The notes: generated by a model from the sequence alone, not told the origin. A DNA stretch of 64,000 bases from Gammaproteobacteria bacterium (GCA_024640085.1 JAHEFR010000005.1:1-64000), one strand, 5' to 3'; positions 39,749 to 49,978 are shown, numbered from the stretch's first letter. Made by a program: numbers and translations.

Positions 39749-40563
39749 ACGAGCGACGACACGACGGGGATTTCGAGGACTTCCTGGCCGGCCGATCGGA
39801 CCTGTCCGACAGCTACCGGCGACTGGGCGCCGTCGAGCCTCCAGCGGAGCTCGACGCGCGCATACTCGAGGAGGCCCGGCGGGCGATAAGGCCCCGCCGA
39901 TCCAGGTCCTGGTGGCGGACGCCCGGACTCGCGCTGGCGACGGTCCTGGTCTTGGGGCTGTCTGTGATCGTGTCGCGGCAGGCCATGTGGTATGACGCCA
40001 TCATGCTTGAAGAAGACGCGGCAACGCCGGTCCAGCGAACACCCGTGGCCGCGCCGACATCCAAGGGCGCTCCCGCCGAGAGCGAAGTCCCCCTCCCGGC
40101 CGCTCCCCCCGGGTTAGCGACGCAGACCCGGGAGGTCACCGCGTCAGGGCGCCAACAGACGGGCGGCACATCCGAAACGGCCGGCGCGGTCACAGCCCGG
40201 TCCGATATGGCAGCCTCGGCCGAGCGGGATACCTTCCGACAGACCGGAGAGGCATCGGCGTTGTCCGGCAGTCAGCCGCCGGAAGCCATCGAAATGCAGA
40301 AGGCCGAAGAGCGGAGCCACCTCCGTCGCGCACCCGGTGGCGCGAGCGATCAACCGGCTCTGCGCTCCTACTCGCCGACGGATTCAGACATCTCCGCCAT
40401 CCCCGCGAGATCGGCAGACCAGTGGCTGACCCGGATCGAGGCCATGATCGAGCAAGGCGCCACCGACGACGCCAGGAAGGAATTGCTGCGTTTCCGCGAA
40501 GCCTATCCTGACCACGAGTTGCCGAAGGACTTGAGCTACCTGCTGACCGATGGACAGCAGTAG
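39745..40563 (+). CDS. Membrane anti-sigma-factor-like protein
   Basis: Protein of 272 residues from a TTG (39745-39747) that overlaps the sigma stop as TTGA; no ATG or GTG fits the junction. The cytoplasmic N-terminus (about 1-48) contains DDFEDFLAGR-like acidic and SYRRLGAVEPPAELDARIL stretches. One membrane helix follows (about 55-75, WRTPGLALATVLVLGLSVIV), then a Pro/Ala/Ser/Thr-rich periplasmic region and a short C-terminal domain with WLTRIEAMIEQGATDDARKEL. No HXXXCXXC zinc motif is present, so it is not a ZAS anti-sigma factor. The role is inferred from position and topology. Confidence 0.7.
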   Translation: MNERRHDGDFEDFLAGRSDLSDSYRRLGAVEPPAELDARILEEARRAIRPRRSRSWWRTPGLALATVLVLGLSVIVSRQAMWYDAIMLEEDAATPVQRTPVAAPTSKGAPAESEVPLPAAPPGLATQTREVTASGRQQTGGTSETAGAVTARSDMAASAERDTFRQTGEASALSGSQPPEAIEMQKAEERSHLRRAPGGASDQPALRSYSPTDSDISAIPARSADQWLTRIEAMIEQGATDDARKELLRFREAYPDHELPKDLSYLLTDGQQ

Positions 40564-40600
40564 CTGAAGCGTAGCATCGGCGCGGCCGGGCGCCGCCACC

Positions 40601-41197
40601 TCAACCGGCTGCGTCCAGTTCCTGTGCGCGCCGATAGGCCGGCCGTTCCAGGCAGCGTTCCACGTACCCCCCTATGCGATCCGATTCGGGCAGGATATCG
40701 AACATCTTCATGAAGGCTGCGGTGGACCCGACCATGACGTCAGCGGCGGTGAACCGGTCTCCCAGCAACCACGGCCCTTCAGACAGCGCCTCCTCGAGCG
40801 TGCGGGTCATGGTGTCGAAATCACCCCAGCCATGGGCCCCCCGGTTGGGTTGCCAGCCCCCCATCTTTTCGGCCATGGCCGGCTCCATGCTCCCCGGAGC
40901 GAAGAACATCCAGTACAGGAACCGGCCACGTTCCGGATCGTCGGGTGCCGGAGCGAGGCTCCCCGGGGCGTAGCGGTCGGCAACGTACAGGCAGATGGCT
41001 GCCGAGTCTGCCAACCGCGCATCCCCGTCCTCCAGCGCCGGCACCTTCCCCATCGGGCTGGCCGCCAGAAAACCGGTATCCGCTCTGGCCACGGGGTCTC
41101 GCACATCGATGAAGACGCGCTCGTAGTCGACGCCGGCTTCCTCAAGCATCCAGACGGCCCGAGAGGCCCGGGTCCGTGGACACCAGTAGAGTTTCAT
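40601..41197 (-). CDS. Glutathione S-transferase family protein
   Basis: Protein of 198 residues from the ATG at 41195-41197; a longer frame to 41383 is discarded because the family begins at MKLYWCPRT. It has an N-terminal thioredoxin-like domain with the glutathione-binding SPMGKVPALEDGDARLADSA-type region (PMGKVPALEDG, then LADSAAICLYVADRY), and a C-terminal helical domain with LLGDRFTAADVMVGS. Typical length is about 200. Its substrate is unknown. It is divergent from the CDF exporter. Confidence 0.87.
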   Translation of the reverse strand: MKLYWCPRTRASRAVWMLEEAGVDYERVFIDVRDPVARADTGFLAASPMGKVPALEDGDARLADSAAICLYVADRYAPGSLAPAPDDPERGRFLYWMFFAPGSMEPAMAEKMGGWQPNRGAHGWGDFDTMTRTLEEALSEGPWLLGDRFTAADVMVGSTAAFMKMFDILPESDRIGGYVERCLERPAYRRAQELDAAG

Positions 41198-41344
41198 CGC
41201 ATACCCTCCTCTTGACGGATCGTCCCAGTCTGCGCCGTCGGGTGGCAGCCTCGCAAGTCGATCGCCCGGCGGCGGGCTCGTGGAAACCGGTGGACGGGCG
41301 GGACTGTTTTTTTCGCGTGACACGGGTAACCTTGCGTCCCGGTC

Positions 41345-42304
41345 ATGAAGCACGAAGCACCACATTCCCCGGTCCACTCCCATGCTTTCGGCCAGGACCG
41401 CAGGCGGCCGGGCGAGACGCGCACGCTGATCGTCATCGCCATTACCGCGACCATGATGGTAGTGGAGATCTGGGCGGGCCTGGCATTCGGGTCCATGGCT
41501 CTACTCGCAGACGGCCTGCATATGGCCTCCCACTCGGTGGCCCTGGGCATCAATGCGTTCGCCTACGTCTATGCCCGCCGGCACGCTCACGACGAACGCT
41601 TCAGCTTCGGGACAGGGAAGGTCAATGCCCTCGGCGGATTTTCCGGGGCTATCCTCCTGGCGATGTTCGCTGTGATGATGGCATGGGAGAGCCTTCACCG
41701 GCTGATCTTCCCGGTGCCCATCATCTTCAATAACGCGATCCTGGTCGCCGTCGTCGGCCTGGTGGTCAACGGCGCCTCAATGCTGATTCTCGGCCACCAG
41801 CACGAGGGACACGATCACGGCCACGACGAGGACGGTCACGATCACCACGCCCATCATGACGAACATGGCCACCATCACCACGATCACAACCTCAGGTCCG
41901 CTTACCTGCACGTCCTGGCCGACGCCCTGACCTCCGTGCTGGCCATCGTGGCCCTCTTGGCAGCCAAGTACGCGGGCCTGGTCTGGATGGATCCGGTCAT
42001 GGGCATCGTCGGCGCCGTGCTGGTGGCCCGCTGGTCCCTGGGCCTCTTGCGGACGACAGCCGAGATTCTGCTCGACCACCAGGGGCCCGAAGACAAGTGC
42101 CGGGAGATACGGGAGAGCCTGGAGGCGGACGGCGTCACCCGCGTGACGGACCTGCACCTGTGGTGCATCGGCCCAGGCATCTACAGCCTGATCGCGTCGG
42201 TCGCCAGCGCCAGACCCCAACCGCCTTCGGCGTACAGAGACCGCGTCCCCACCGGGTTGGGCATCGTGCATACCAGTTTCGAGGTTCATCCGGACGGCAT
42301 CTGA
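41345..42304 (+). CDS. CDF-family divalent metal cation exporter (DmeF/CzcD-like)
   Basis: Inner-membrane proton antiporter that removes Zn, Co, Cd or Ni ions. It has 319 residues and six predicted membrane helices. Metal-site motifs are in helix 2 (LLADGLHMASHS, an H-x3-H/D pattern) and helix 5 (HVLADALTSVLA). Between helices 4 and 5 lies a loop of about 30 residues with some 15 histidines plus aspartates (about 152-186, for example HEGHDHGHDEDGHDHHAHH), thought to collect metal. The His-rich start (MKHEAPHSPVHSHAFG) fits the DmeF subgroup, which prefers cobalt and nickel; the true ion is unproven. Confidence 0.88.
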   Translation: MKHEAPHSPVHSHAFGQDRRRPGETRTLIVIAITATMMVVEIWAGLAFGSMALLADGLHMASHSVALGINAFAYVYARRHAHDERFSFGTGKVNALGGFSGAILLAMFAVMMAWESLHRLIFPVPIIFNNAILVAVVGLVVNGASMLILGHQHEGHDHGHDEDGHDHHAHHDEHGHHHHDHNLRSAYLHVLADALTSVLAIVALLAAKYAGLVWMDPVMGIVGAVLVARWSLGLLRTTAEILLDHQGPEDKCREIRESLEADGVTRVTDLHLWCIGPGIYSLIASVASARPQPPSAYRDRVPTGLGIVHTSFEVHPDGI

Positions 42305-42361
42305 GGACGTCGGCAGCGATCTGCCGGGGTGCCCGCGGGAACCGGACCGGGACCGGTTCGC

Positions 42362-42952
42362 TCAGGGGACGACCACTTCCATCGTCCCGTCCGTGTTCGT
42401 CCCCAGGTACGGCCGGGCCGCATCGATCAGGATGGGAATCACCCGGCTCAATCCGCCCGAACTGCCATCCATCCACGCGTTGGTCCGCCAAATGGCGTTG
42501 CGATGGTCCTGCTCCGAGACCGCCTGCCAGTCGAAGGCCACGACCTGGAGGGAGGACGTCCGTTCGGCGCGGACCCCGCCCGGTACCACTTCCACGCCGT
42601 ACTGGAGCGAGATGATCAACTCCGCCTGATCCGGAGTCTCCTTTCTGACAAAACCCGCCGAGTCCAGCGCGTCGACGAGTTGGGCCACGAACTTTTCGTG
42701 CCGCTTCCGCTCGTAGGCAGAGCCGACCTCCGCCCCACCGGGCGCGCCCCGCCGGCGAAACTGCGCCAGCAGGTAATAGTCCTGCATGCCTTCAGAGCTG
42801 TGGGCTGCAACGGAGTCCACGTAGACGTACCGGGGCGCGACCGCCGCACAGGCGGGAACACAGAGGGCGGCCATCAGGGCGATACCTGTCACGCGGAGTC
42901 GCCCGCGGAAGGCCTCTGATGCCCTATCTCCTGTGCCTGCGGCCAATGTCAT
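42362..42952 (-). CDS. Probable lipoprotein, DUF4136-like
   Basis: Up to 196 residues. A hydrophobic stretch RVTGIALMAALCVPACAAV ends in a possible lipobox (VPAC), so the start may be the ATG at 42952, a GTG at 42892 or a later ATG. The mature part has FVAQLVDALDSAGFVRKE and AELIISLQYGVEVV, then WRTNAWMDGSSGGL. This alternating pattern resembles DUF4136-type periplasmic lipoproteins, of unknown function. It is a single gene on its strand. The family call is tentative. Confidence 0.5.
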   Translation of the reverse strand: MTLAAGTGDRASEAFRGRLRVTGIALMAALCVPACAAVAPRYVYVDSVAAHSSEGMQDYYLLAQFRRRGAPGGAEVGSAYERKRHEKFVAQLVDALDSAGFVRKETPDQAELIISLQYGVEVVPGGVRAERTSSLQVVAFDWQAVSEQDHRNAIWRTNAWMDGSSGGLSRVIPILIDAARPYLGTNTDGTMEVVVP

Positions 42953-43060
42953 CCGGCGAAGTCCCCGGTTCCCGAATCATGGGTCCTCACCGCATGATCG
43001 CATCTCGGGCCCGGCGCGCAAGGCGGGCATCGTCCCCCGCGCCTCTTCGATCAGGGCGTC

Positions 43061-43717
43061 CTACGGGCGGCTGTGGCTGCCAACGGGGTCGACGGATCGC
43101 TGCTGATGCTTGTGCGTCGCGTACAACAGACGGTAGCCGAGGAGCAACGCCAGGATCGCGGCATATAGCGCCGGCTCCCTGATATCCTCTTTCACCTGCC
43201 ACCAGAAGTGCCAGACGCCGAGCACCGCAACCACATAGACCAGTCGATGCAGTTTCTGCCAGCGGCTGCCCAGTTTCCGGACCATGCCGTTGGTGGAGGT
43301 GACCGCCAGCGGCACCAGCAATAACAGGCCGGTCATGCCGAGGGTGATGTAGGGCCGCTCGATGACATCCTCGATGATGGGTCCCAGGGCGAGACGCTGG
43401 TCGATTACGGCGTAGCAGAGGAAGTGGACGACCACGTAAAAGAAGGCGAACAGCCCGAACATGCGCCGCAGGCGGACCAGCCAGAGCATGCCGGTCATCC
43501 GGCGCAGCGGCGTGATGGCAAGCGTGATCAGGAGGAAACGCAATCCCCACAGACCGTTCCGGTGGATCAGTTCCTCCACCGGGTTCGCCCCCAGGCTGAA
43601 CCCCGCGACACCAAATACGGCCAGTACCGTCATGACGAACGGCACCAAACAGGCGGCGAACAGGGCCACCTTCAAGCCGCGCAACTGCGCCGCGCTGACG
43701 GTCCGGGGAAAGCTCAT
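43061..43717 (-). CDS. msrQ: MsrQ, haem-binding membrane subunit of periplasmic methionine sulfoxide reductase
   Basis: Inner-membrane b-type haem protein that passes electrons from the respiratory chain to MsrP. It has 218 residues from the ATG at 43715-43717, 2 bases after the msrP stop; a longer frame to 44131 overlaps msrP. It has six membrane helices with haem-ligand histidines in FFYVVVHFLCYAVID and KLHRLVYVVAVLGVWHFWWQ, and the family start GLWGLRFLLITLAITPLRR. It forms an operon with msrP, as in E. coli yedYZ. Confidence 0.93.
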   Translation of the reverse strand: MSFPRTVSAAQLRGLKVALFAACLVPFVMTVLAVFGVAGFSLGANPVEELIHRNGLWGLRFLLITLAITPLRRMTGMLWLVRLRRMFGLFAFFYVVVHFLCYAVIDQRLALGPIIEDVIERPYITLGMTGLLLLVPLAVTSTNGMVRKLGSRWQKLHRLVYVVAVLGVWHFWWQVKEDIREPALYAAILALLLGYRLLYATHKHQQRSVDPVGSHSRP

Positions 43718-43719
43718 GG

Positions 43720-44688
<969 letters not shown>

Positions 44689-44954
44689 GAAAACTCCGTG
44701 AGGGTTTCGAGCGGGGTCATGGAATTAGACCGCATCAGCGCGCAAAACATTTCATGCGCCTTCACGATGGTGCGTCAGGGATTCGTGGCGGACAGTCGAC
44801 CCGCGACGGACCCGGCGGCCCACAACGGGCCTGTCCCCCGTGTCCGCATCGATCGATTATGGCAGGATGAAATAGACTCACGGAAACGGGATCTGTGCGT
44901 TGACCCCGCAGCCCGCACGCCGGGTGAAGAGCCAGGCAGAGGAAACCTGAGGCC

Positions 44955-46229
44955 ATGCTGGACACCCGCCCACAAGAAAAGGAATGGCTGTCGTGGTTCT
45001 GGGCCGCGCTGTGGGCGATCGTCATTCTGGTCACCATACCGCTCGCCCGCGTGATCTCGGACCGGGTGGCGGGTTCCTTCGGCGCGCACGTCTTCTTCTG
45101 GCTGACTGCATCCACGATCGTCACAGCTATGCTTCTCGGCCTGAAGGTGCTGGCGGGACGGAATCTGCCGGGTTCCGCTTACCTGGGGTTGACGGTATTT
45201 GGCGGAGCGCTCCTGTGGACGGCCTGGACGCTGCGGGGCAATTCCGTCGAAGCCTTCCACCTGATCCAGTACGGCGTGCTTTCCATCCTTTTCTACCGTG
45301 CGCTTCTGCATCGCGTCAGCGACTACTCCATCTATGTACTCTCGGCCATCCTCGCCGGGATCGTCGGCACCCTGGACGAGTGGATACAGTGGCTGATCCC
45401 GGACCGGTTCTGGGGCATGCGTGACGTCCTGCTCAACTTTACAGCGGCAGCGCTGGCCCAGTGCGCCCTGGCCGCCGGACTGCGCCCGGCCATCGTCCGC
45501 GGATACCCTTCTGGCCACAACGTGCGACGGCTCTGTTATGCCGGCGCTGCCCTTCTCGGCATGCTTTGCGCCAGCTATGCCAACACACCGGATCGCATCG
45601 CCTGGTACGCCAGTCGCATACCCTGGGCAGGGTTCCTGCTCGACAGCCAGAGCATGATGGTGGAATACGGCTATCGATACGAGGACCCGGAGATCGGTCT
45701 GTTCCGATCCCGATTCGACCGGCAGTCACTTCGCCGGCTCGACCAGCAACGCGGGGCAGACGTGGCCGTCATTCTGGGTGATTTCCTCGAAGACGACGAC
45801 TGGCGCCGGTTCCGCAGAATCTACACGGTGCCCAGGGACGCGTACGTGCACGAAATCGGGACGCACCTGTTTCGACGGAACCGCCACCTCAGCCTGGCCC
45901 GGGACGAGACCCGGTCCGACTGGCAGAGGAGGGATTCCTACCTGATCGCGCAGCGGGAAAACCGCATCCTCGAGAAGTATTTCCCGCTCAGCCTCGGCCA
46001 ATCGGTCCACCACTGGGGGCCTTCTACGCGGTCGGAAGTGGACAGCGGCGCCGATGAGCGCGACCACTACGAAAGCTGGGTCAGCGTCAGCCTGATCACG
46101 GAGGTCACGAGGCGGCAGGTCCTGGCGGCTTTCTCCGTGACGATAGCCCTCCTCCTAGTGGTGGGGATAATCTCGGGACGGCCAACACCGAAATGCGTGG
46201 CGGCCGACAGGAGAAGCGAGTCACCATGA
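44955..46229 (+). CDS. Membrane protein with VanZ-like N-terminal domain
   Basis: Protein of 424 residues. The first half (about 10-205) has five or six membrane helices with the VanZ-like pattern FHLIQYGVLSILFYRALL, then AGIVGTLDEWIQWLIPDRFWG and MRDVLLNFTAAALAQ. The second half (about 225-395) is a soluble, charged domain of unknown type with WRRFRRIYTVPRDAYVHEIG and ENRILEKYFPLSLGQS, followed by a last helix (about 397-413). It overlaps the Tat-exported phosphoesterase gene by 4 bases (ATGA), so the two should act together at the cell envelope. VanZ-like proteins have no firmly known biochemical role outside teicoplanin resistance. Confidence 0.7.
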   Translation: MLDTRPQEKEWLSWFWAALWAIVILVTIPLARVISDRVAGSFGAHVFFWLTASTIVTAMLLGLKVLAGRNLPGSAYLGLTVFGGALLWTAWTLRGNSVEAFHLIQYGVLSILFYRALLHRVSDYSIYVLSAILAGIVGTLDEWIQWLIPDRFWGMRDVLLNFTAAALAQCALAAGLRPAIVRGYPSGHNVRRLCYAGAALLGMLCASYANTPDRIAWYASRIPWAGFLLDSQSMMVEYGYRYEDPEIGLFRSRFDRQSLRRLDQQRGADVAVILGDFLEDDDWRRFRRIYTVPRDAYVHEIGTHLFRRNRHLSLARDETRSDWQRRDSYLIAQRENRILEKYFPLSLGQSVHHWGPSTRSEVDSGADERDHYESWVSVSLITEVTRRQVLAAFSVTIALLLVVGIISGRPTPKCVAADRRSESP

Positions 46230-47170
46230 CAGCCAGGATTTCCCGTCGCCAGTTCCTTCGCTACCTGGGATCGGGTGCGCTGACCGGCACGACAGCCCTG
46301 CTGGCCGGTTGCAGCTGGGCTACCGGCAGCAGACGTACTCCGGGCCTGAAGCTGGTCTTCTATACCGACGTGCATGCTCGCGAGGAATGGGAGACCCCGG
46401 AGGCTCTGGCCATGGCCGCTGCAGCCATCAATCGAGAACAGCCTGACGTGGTCATCGGCGGCGGGGACCTCATCACCGACGGGTTCCAGTCGGGGGCAGA
46501 GACGGTCGCGCCCCGGTGGGACGTGTACATGGGCATGCATCGCGCCATCCGGGGTGATCTGCATTCCGCCATCGGTAATCACGACCTGGTCGGAGCCGTC
46601 CCCGAGGACGGGTCGGTCCCCGAGGCCGACCCCCGCGCCGAGTTCCGCAAGCGACTCGGCGTCTCCAGTACCTACTATTCCTTCGACGCTGGCGGGTATC
46701 ACTTCATGCTCCTGGATTCCGTGGATATCGTCGGCGGCAAGCTCAAATACCGGGGCCATATTTCGACAGCTCAACAGGAGTGGATCCGCCAGGATCTCGC
46801 AGCCGTGCCCGCGAATCAGCCGATCGTTCTGGCCATGCACATCCCGCTGGTCACCGGTTTCTACCAGATGACGGAGGGCGCCACGGCGGCGGCGCCCGCC
46901 AACCGGGTGGTCACCAACAACCGGGACGTGCTGGGCCTGTTCGACGCCCACAACCTCCAGCTGGTCCTGCAGGGGCACCTGCACGTATCCGAGCTTATCT
47001 GCTGGGGCGGCACGACCTTCGTCACCGGCGGGGCGGTCTCCGGGAAATGGTGGCGTGGTTCCTGGCAGGGGACGCCGGAGGGATTCGCCGTTCTGACCCT
47101 GCGAGGCGAACGGATCGACTGGGAGTACGTGTCTTACGGCTGGAAGGCGAGGCGCCCGGCCAACGCCTGA
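46226..47170 (+). CDS. Tat-exported metallophosphoesterase, probable lipoprotein
   Basis: Calcineurin-like phosphoesterase of 314 residues from the ATG at 46226 overlapping the previous stop. The signal has both a twin-arginine motif (SRRQFLRYLGSG) and a lipobox (LLAGC, near 30), so it is probably a Tat-exported, membrane-anchored enzyme. Metal-site motifs run in order: YTDVHA (degenerate D-x-H), GGGDLITDG, IGNHDLVG, LAMHIPL and LQGHLHVSE. This complete set predicts a working dinuclear phosphatase/phosphodiesterase. Substrate unknown; coupling to a VanZ-like membrane protein suggests an envelope substrate. Confidence 0.85.
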   Translation: MTARISRRQFLRYLGSGALTGTTALLAGCSWATGSRRTPGLKLVFYTDVHAREEWETPEALAMAAAAINREQPDVVIGGGDLITDGFQSGAETVAPRWDVYMGMHRAIRGDLHSAIGNHDLVGAVPEDGSVPEADPRAEFRKRLGVSSTYYSFDAGGYHFMLLDSVDIVGGKLKYRGHISTAQQEWIRQDLAAVPANQPIVLAMHIPLVTGFYQMTEGATAAAPANRVVTNNRDVLGLFDAHNLQLVLQGHLHVSELICWGGTTFVTGGAVSGKWWRGSWQGTPEGFAVLTLRGERIDWEYVSYGWKARRPANA

Positions 47171-47177
47171 CATCCGG

Positions 47178-48371
47178 TCAGGCTGGTTCCACGACTGGCG
47201 TCAGGACGGTTTCGGCCCCAGGCGCCGGACGGACCGGTACCAGGGTGGAGAATGCCAGTGAGCCCGCAGCCAGTCCCGCCCCCGCCAGGAACACCGCCGC
47301 CGGGGAAACCAGCCACAGGAGCCCGAATAGGACAGGAATGACCACCGCGGCAATGTGGTTGATCGTGAAGCCGACCGCGGCCGTCGAAGCGATGTCCGCC
47401 GGGTCGGCAATCTTCTGGAAATAGGTCTTGATGGCAATGGCCAGGGCGAAAAACATGTGGTCCACCACGTACAGCACCGCGGCCCACGGGCCGGAACTGA
47501 CGAAGGCATAGGACACGAATACCAGGATCAATCCCGAGTATTCGAACAGCAGCGCCCGGCGCTCGCCCCAGCGGCTGATCAGGCGTCCTATCCGCGGGGC
47601 GAGAAAAATATTGATGGCGCCGTTGAGCAGAAACAGCAGGGCGATATCGTCCACGCCGTAGCCGAACTTCTCGACCAGCAGGAAACCGGCGAACACCATG
47701 AAAATCTGCCGGCGTGCTCCGGAGAAGAAGGTCAGCGCGTAATAAAGCCAGTAGCGGCGTCGCAGGACGATCCTGCGGTGCTGGATGACGGCCTCGGGAT
47801 ACCGGGGGAATGCCAGCCAGGCCCCGATAGCGATAACGGTGGTCAGCCCGCCGGCGTACAGGTAGGTCGCCCTGAACCCCACCTCGAAGACCTCGAAGGC
47901 ACACCACACGAGCCCGTAGGCTACCAGCCCGGTGAACGACCCCACGGCAATCAGGCGCCCGAAGGTCTCCGGCGCCCGCTTCTTGTCGATCCACTGCATC
48001 GCCAGGGAACTCTGGATGGTCTCATAGTAGTGGAAGCCGAGGGACATCACGACGGTCGTGCAGTAGAGGCCGATAACCGTGGGGAAGAAGCCCGTGAGCG
48101 CGGTGCCGATGCCAAGCAGCGCCAGCGACACCAGCGCCAGGGTCTGTTCCCGCATCACCAGCAGCACGAACACCACGGCGAAGGCCATGAATCCGGGAAC
48201 CTCCCGGAGGCTCTGCAGCATGCCGATCTCGGCGCCGGTGAAGGAGGCGGCACGGACGGCAAAATTGTTCAGGAGCGCCTGCCAGGTGGCGAAGCTCAGG
48301 GGGACCCCGGCCGCCATCAGCAGCAGCAGGATTTCGGGACGCCTCCAGGAGGGCGGCGAGCGTTCGGACAT
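47178..48371 (-). CDS. MFS transporter
   Basis: Protein of 397 residues with about twelve predicted membrane helices, in two six-helix halves joined by a basic cytoplasmic loop (QHRRIVLRRRYWL). The first half has FTGAEIGMLQSLREVPGFMAF and GLYCTTVVMSLGFHYYETIQ; the second has a loop APRIGRLISRWGERRALL, the usual MFS motif. Substrate cannot be named. It converges on the phosphoesterase gene with a 7-base gap. The 270-base stretch upstream (48372-48641) holds no gene I can support. Confidence 0.85.
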   Translation of the reverse strand: MSERSPPSWRRPEILLLLMAAGVPLSFATWQALLNNFAVRAASFTGAEIGMLQSLREVPGFMAFAVVFVLLVMREQTLALVSLALLGIGTALTGFFPTVIGLYCTTVVMSLGFHYYETIQSSLAMQWIDKKRAPETFGRLIAVGSFTGLVAYGLVWCAFEVFEVGFRATYLYAGGLTTVIAIGAWLAFPRYPEAVIQHRRIVLRRRYWLYYALTFFSGARRQIFMVFAGFLLVEKFGYGVDDIALLFLLNGAINIFLAPRIGRLISRWGERRALLFEYSGLILVFVSYAFVSSGPWAAVLYVVDHMFFALAIAIKTYFQKIADPADIASTAAVGFTINHIAAVVIPVLFGLLWLVSPAAVFLAGAGLAAGSLAFSTLVPVRPAPGAETVLTPVVEPA

Positions 48372-48641
48372 GAGCGCGAATTCTACTCGAAGACGTTTCC
48401 CCCGGCGCTAAGCTTCGCCGTCGCCTCCGGCGCAACCAGGAGCGCGATCACCGGATAGGTTTCACGGGATATCCTCATTGGGGCCTCCGACGCGACGGAT
48501 CACGGCAGCACTGTAGCGCCGGGCGCCGCTGCCCGCACCTCCCGCCACCACGAACCGGCGATCGTCAGCACGGCCACCATGAGGGCGGGCGGTTCGGTGT
48601 AACATCCCGACGTCGCATGGGGGCTTGGGAGATCACCGGAC

Positions 48642-49328
48642 GTGCAGCAGGACATCAGATTGACAGCCATGGAGGCGAGGGTCGTCGGCGCCCTCCTGGA
48701 GAAGGAGGTCGCCACGCCCGACCAGTACCCGTTGTCGTTGAACGCGCTGAAGCTGGCCTGCAATCAGAAGACGAGCCGCGACCCGGTCATGTGTCTGAGC
48801 GACGAGGAGGTTCAGGAAACCCTCGACGGGCTGCGCAAGAAGCACCTGGTACTCGAGCGCTCCGGCTTCGGCAGCCGGGTGCCGAAATTCAAGCAGCGTT
48901 TCTGCAACACCGAATTCTCCGCTCTGCAGTTCAGCGTCCGGGAGCGGGGTATCGTCTGCGCCCTGCTGTTGCGAGGACCGCAGACGCCCGGCCAACTGCG
49001 GACGAACACGCACCGGCTGTGCGAATTCGACGACGTCTCGGAGGTGGAAGCGACGCTGCAGGACTTGATGGAGCGGCCTGACGGCCCGTTTGTATCCAGG
49101 CTGGCCCGCGAACCGGGCAAGCGTGAATCCCGATTTGTGCAACTCTTCAGCGCCGAGTCGCAAAGCCCGGAGGAACCCGACGGCGGGATGGCCGAGGTCA
49201 GCGCCGAGCCCCGGCCCGAGGGAGGCGGGAAACGTGACCCCTTGTCAGCCCTGGATGACAGGGTGGCGGCACTCGAGGCCGAGATCGCCACGATCAAGCG
49301 GCACCTCTTTCCCGATACCGACGACTGA
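48642..49328 (+). CDS. yceH: YceH/DUF480 winged-helix protein
   Basis: Protein of 228 residues from a GTG. The family start is clear: [30 protein letters not shown] and [10 protein letters not shown] are the DUF480 hallmarks, shown here in two parts ([23 protein letters not shown]). Two winged-helix domains occupy about 1-175, with [15 protein letters not shown] beginning the second, and a short coiled-coil ends the protein ([20 protein letters not shown]). The molecular role of this widespread family is not established. It starts a three-gene run with MAPEG and slyX. Confidence 0.9.
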   Translation: MQQDIRLTAMEARVVGALLEKEVATPDQYPLSLNALKLACNQKTSRDPVMCLSDEEVQETLDGLRKKHLVLERSGFGSRVPKFKQRFCNTEFSALQFSVRERGIVCALLLRGPQTPGQLRTNTHRLCEFDDVSEVEATLQDLMERPDGPFVSRLAREPGKRESRFVQLFSAESQSPEEPDGGMAEVSAEPRPEGGGKRDPLSALDDRVAALEAEIATIKRHLFPDTDD

Positions 49329-49330
49329 GC

Positions 49331-49747
49331 GTGCAGATCCTCTACCCGGTCTTCGCCATGGTCGCCCTCACGGCCGTGACGGTCTTCAGGCTCGGCTATC
49401 TCCGTTACACGGCTGTCGGCCGGAGGGAGGTGGACCCGAGCTTCTACAAGACCTATCAGGGCCAGGGGGAGCCGCCGAGGATCGCGGCCACCTCCCGTCA
49501 CCTGGTCAATCTCTTCGAGACCCCGGTGCTGTTCTACGTTGTCGTCATCCTCGCCTATATGACCGGGCAGGCGGGACCGACCTTGACAGTCCTCGCGTGG
49601 GCATACGTCGCGGCCCGGATCGTGCACGCCTGGATACACCTGCGATCCAACGTGGTGCTGTGGCGATTCCGGGTGTTCATTCTTAGCTGGATTGTCCTGC
49701 TGGCCATGTGGGTAACGCTGGCTGTGGAACTCGCCCGGGGTTCCTGA
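49331..49747 (+). CDS. MAPEG-family membrane protein
   Basis: Protein of 138 residues starting at a GTG 2 bases after the yceH stop. It has four hydrophobic segments and the MAPEG-like pattern ATSRHLVNLFETPVLFYVVV, then YVAARIVHAWIHLRSN. Family members include glutathione-dependent membrane enzymes, but most bacterial ones of this length are uncharacterised. Probably co-transcribed with yceH and slyX. Confidence 0.82.
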   Translation: MQILYPVFAMVALTAVTVFRLGYLRYTAVGRREVDPSFYKTYQGQGEPPRIAATSRHLVNLFETPVLFYVVVILAYMTGQAGPTLTVLAWAYVAARIVHAWIHLRSNVVLWRFRVFILSWIVLLAMWVTLAVELARGS

Positions 49748-49771
49748 GCCGGGATCACGGAGGTCGCCGAG

Positions 49772-49978
49772 ATGAGTGACGATCGGATGGAGCGGGTGGA
49801 GACCCGGCTCGCCTACCAGGAACGGGGGCAGCAGGAACTCAGCGACATGGTCTACCGGCAGGAGCTCAGGATAGAGCGCCTCGAAGCCACACTGAAGATG
49901 CTGACCGAGCGTGTCGCGGAATTCGCCGAGGCCCTGCCGGAGAGTCCGGCGGAGGACGAACCGCCCCCCCATTACTGA
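49772..49978 (+). CDS. slyX: SlyX family protein
   Basis: A small 68-residue protein made almost entirely of a coiled-coil, MERVETRLAYQERGQQELSD followed by LRIERLEATLKMLTERV. It ends in the acidic/proline tail DEPPPHY, which matches the conserved PPHY end of SlyX proteins. Function is unknown. It sits 24 bases after the MAPEG gene with GGAGG upstream, and converges on uup. Confidence 0.9.
   Translation: MSDDRMERVETRLAYQERGQQELSDMVYRQELRIERLEATLKMLTERVAEFAEALPESPAEDEPPPHY

Noticed and set aside
41198-41344. T7 run near 41309-41315 as a terminator
   Set aside because: No stem precedes it on either strand, and it lies between two divergent genes where a terminator is not expected.
41810-41890. 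Repetitive CAC/GAC-rich DNA suggesting a short tandem repeat
   Set aside because: It encodes the histidine-rich loop of the CDF exporter; units vary and there is no spacer structure, so it is neither a CRISPR nor a simple repeat.
48500-48763. Possible 87-codon minus-strand gene in the gap before yceH
   Set aside because: Half of it is antisense to yceH and the rest is unlike any family; no ribosome-binding site.
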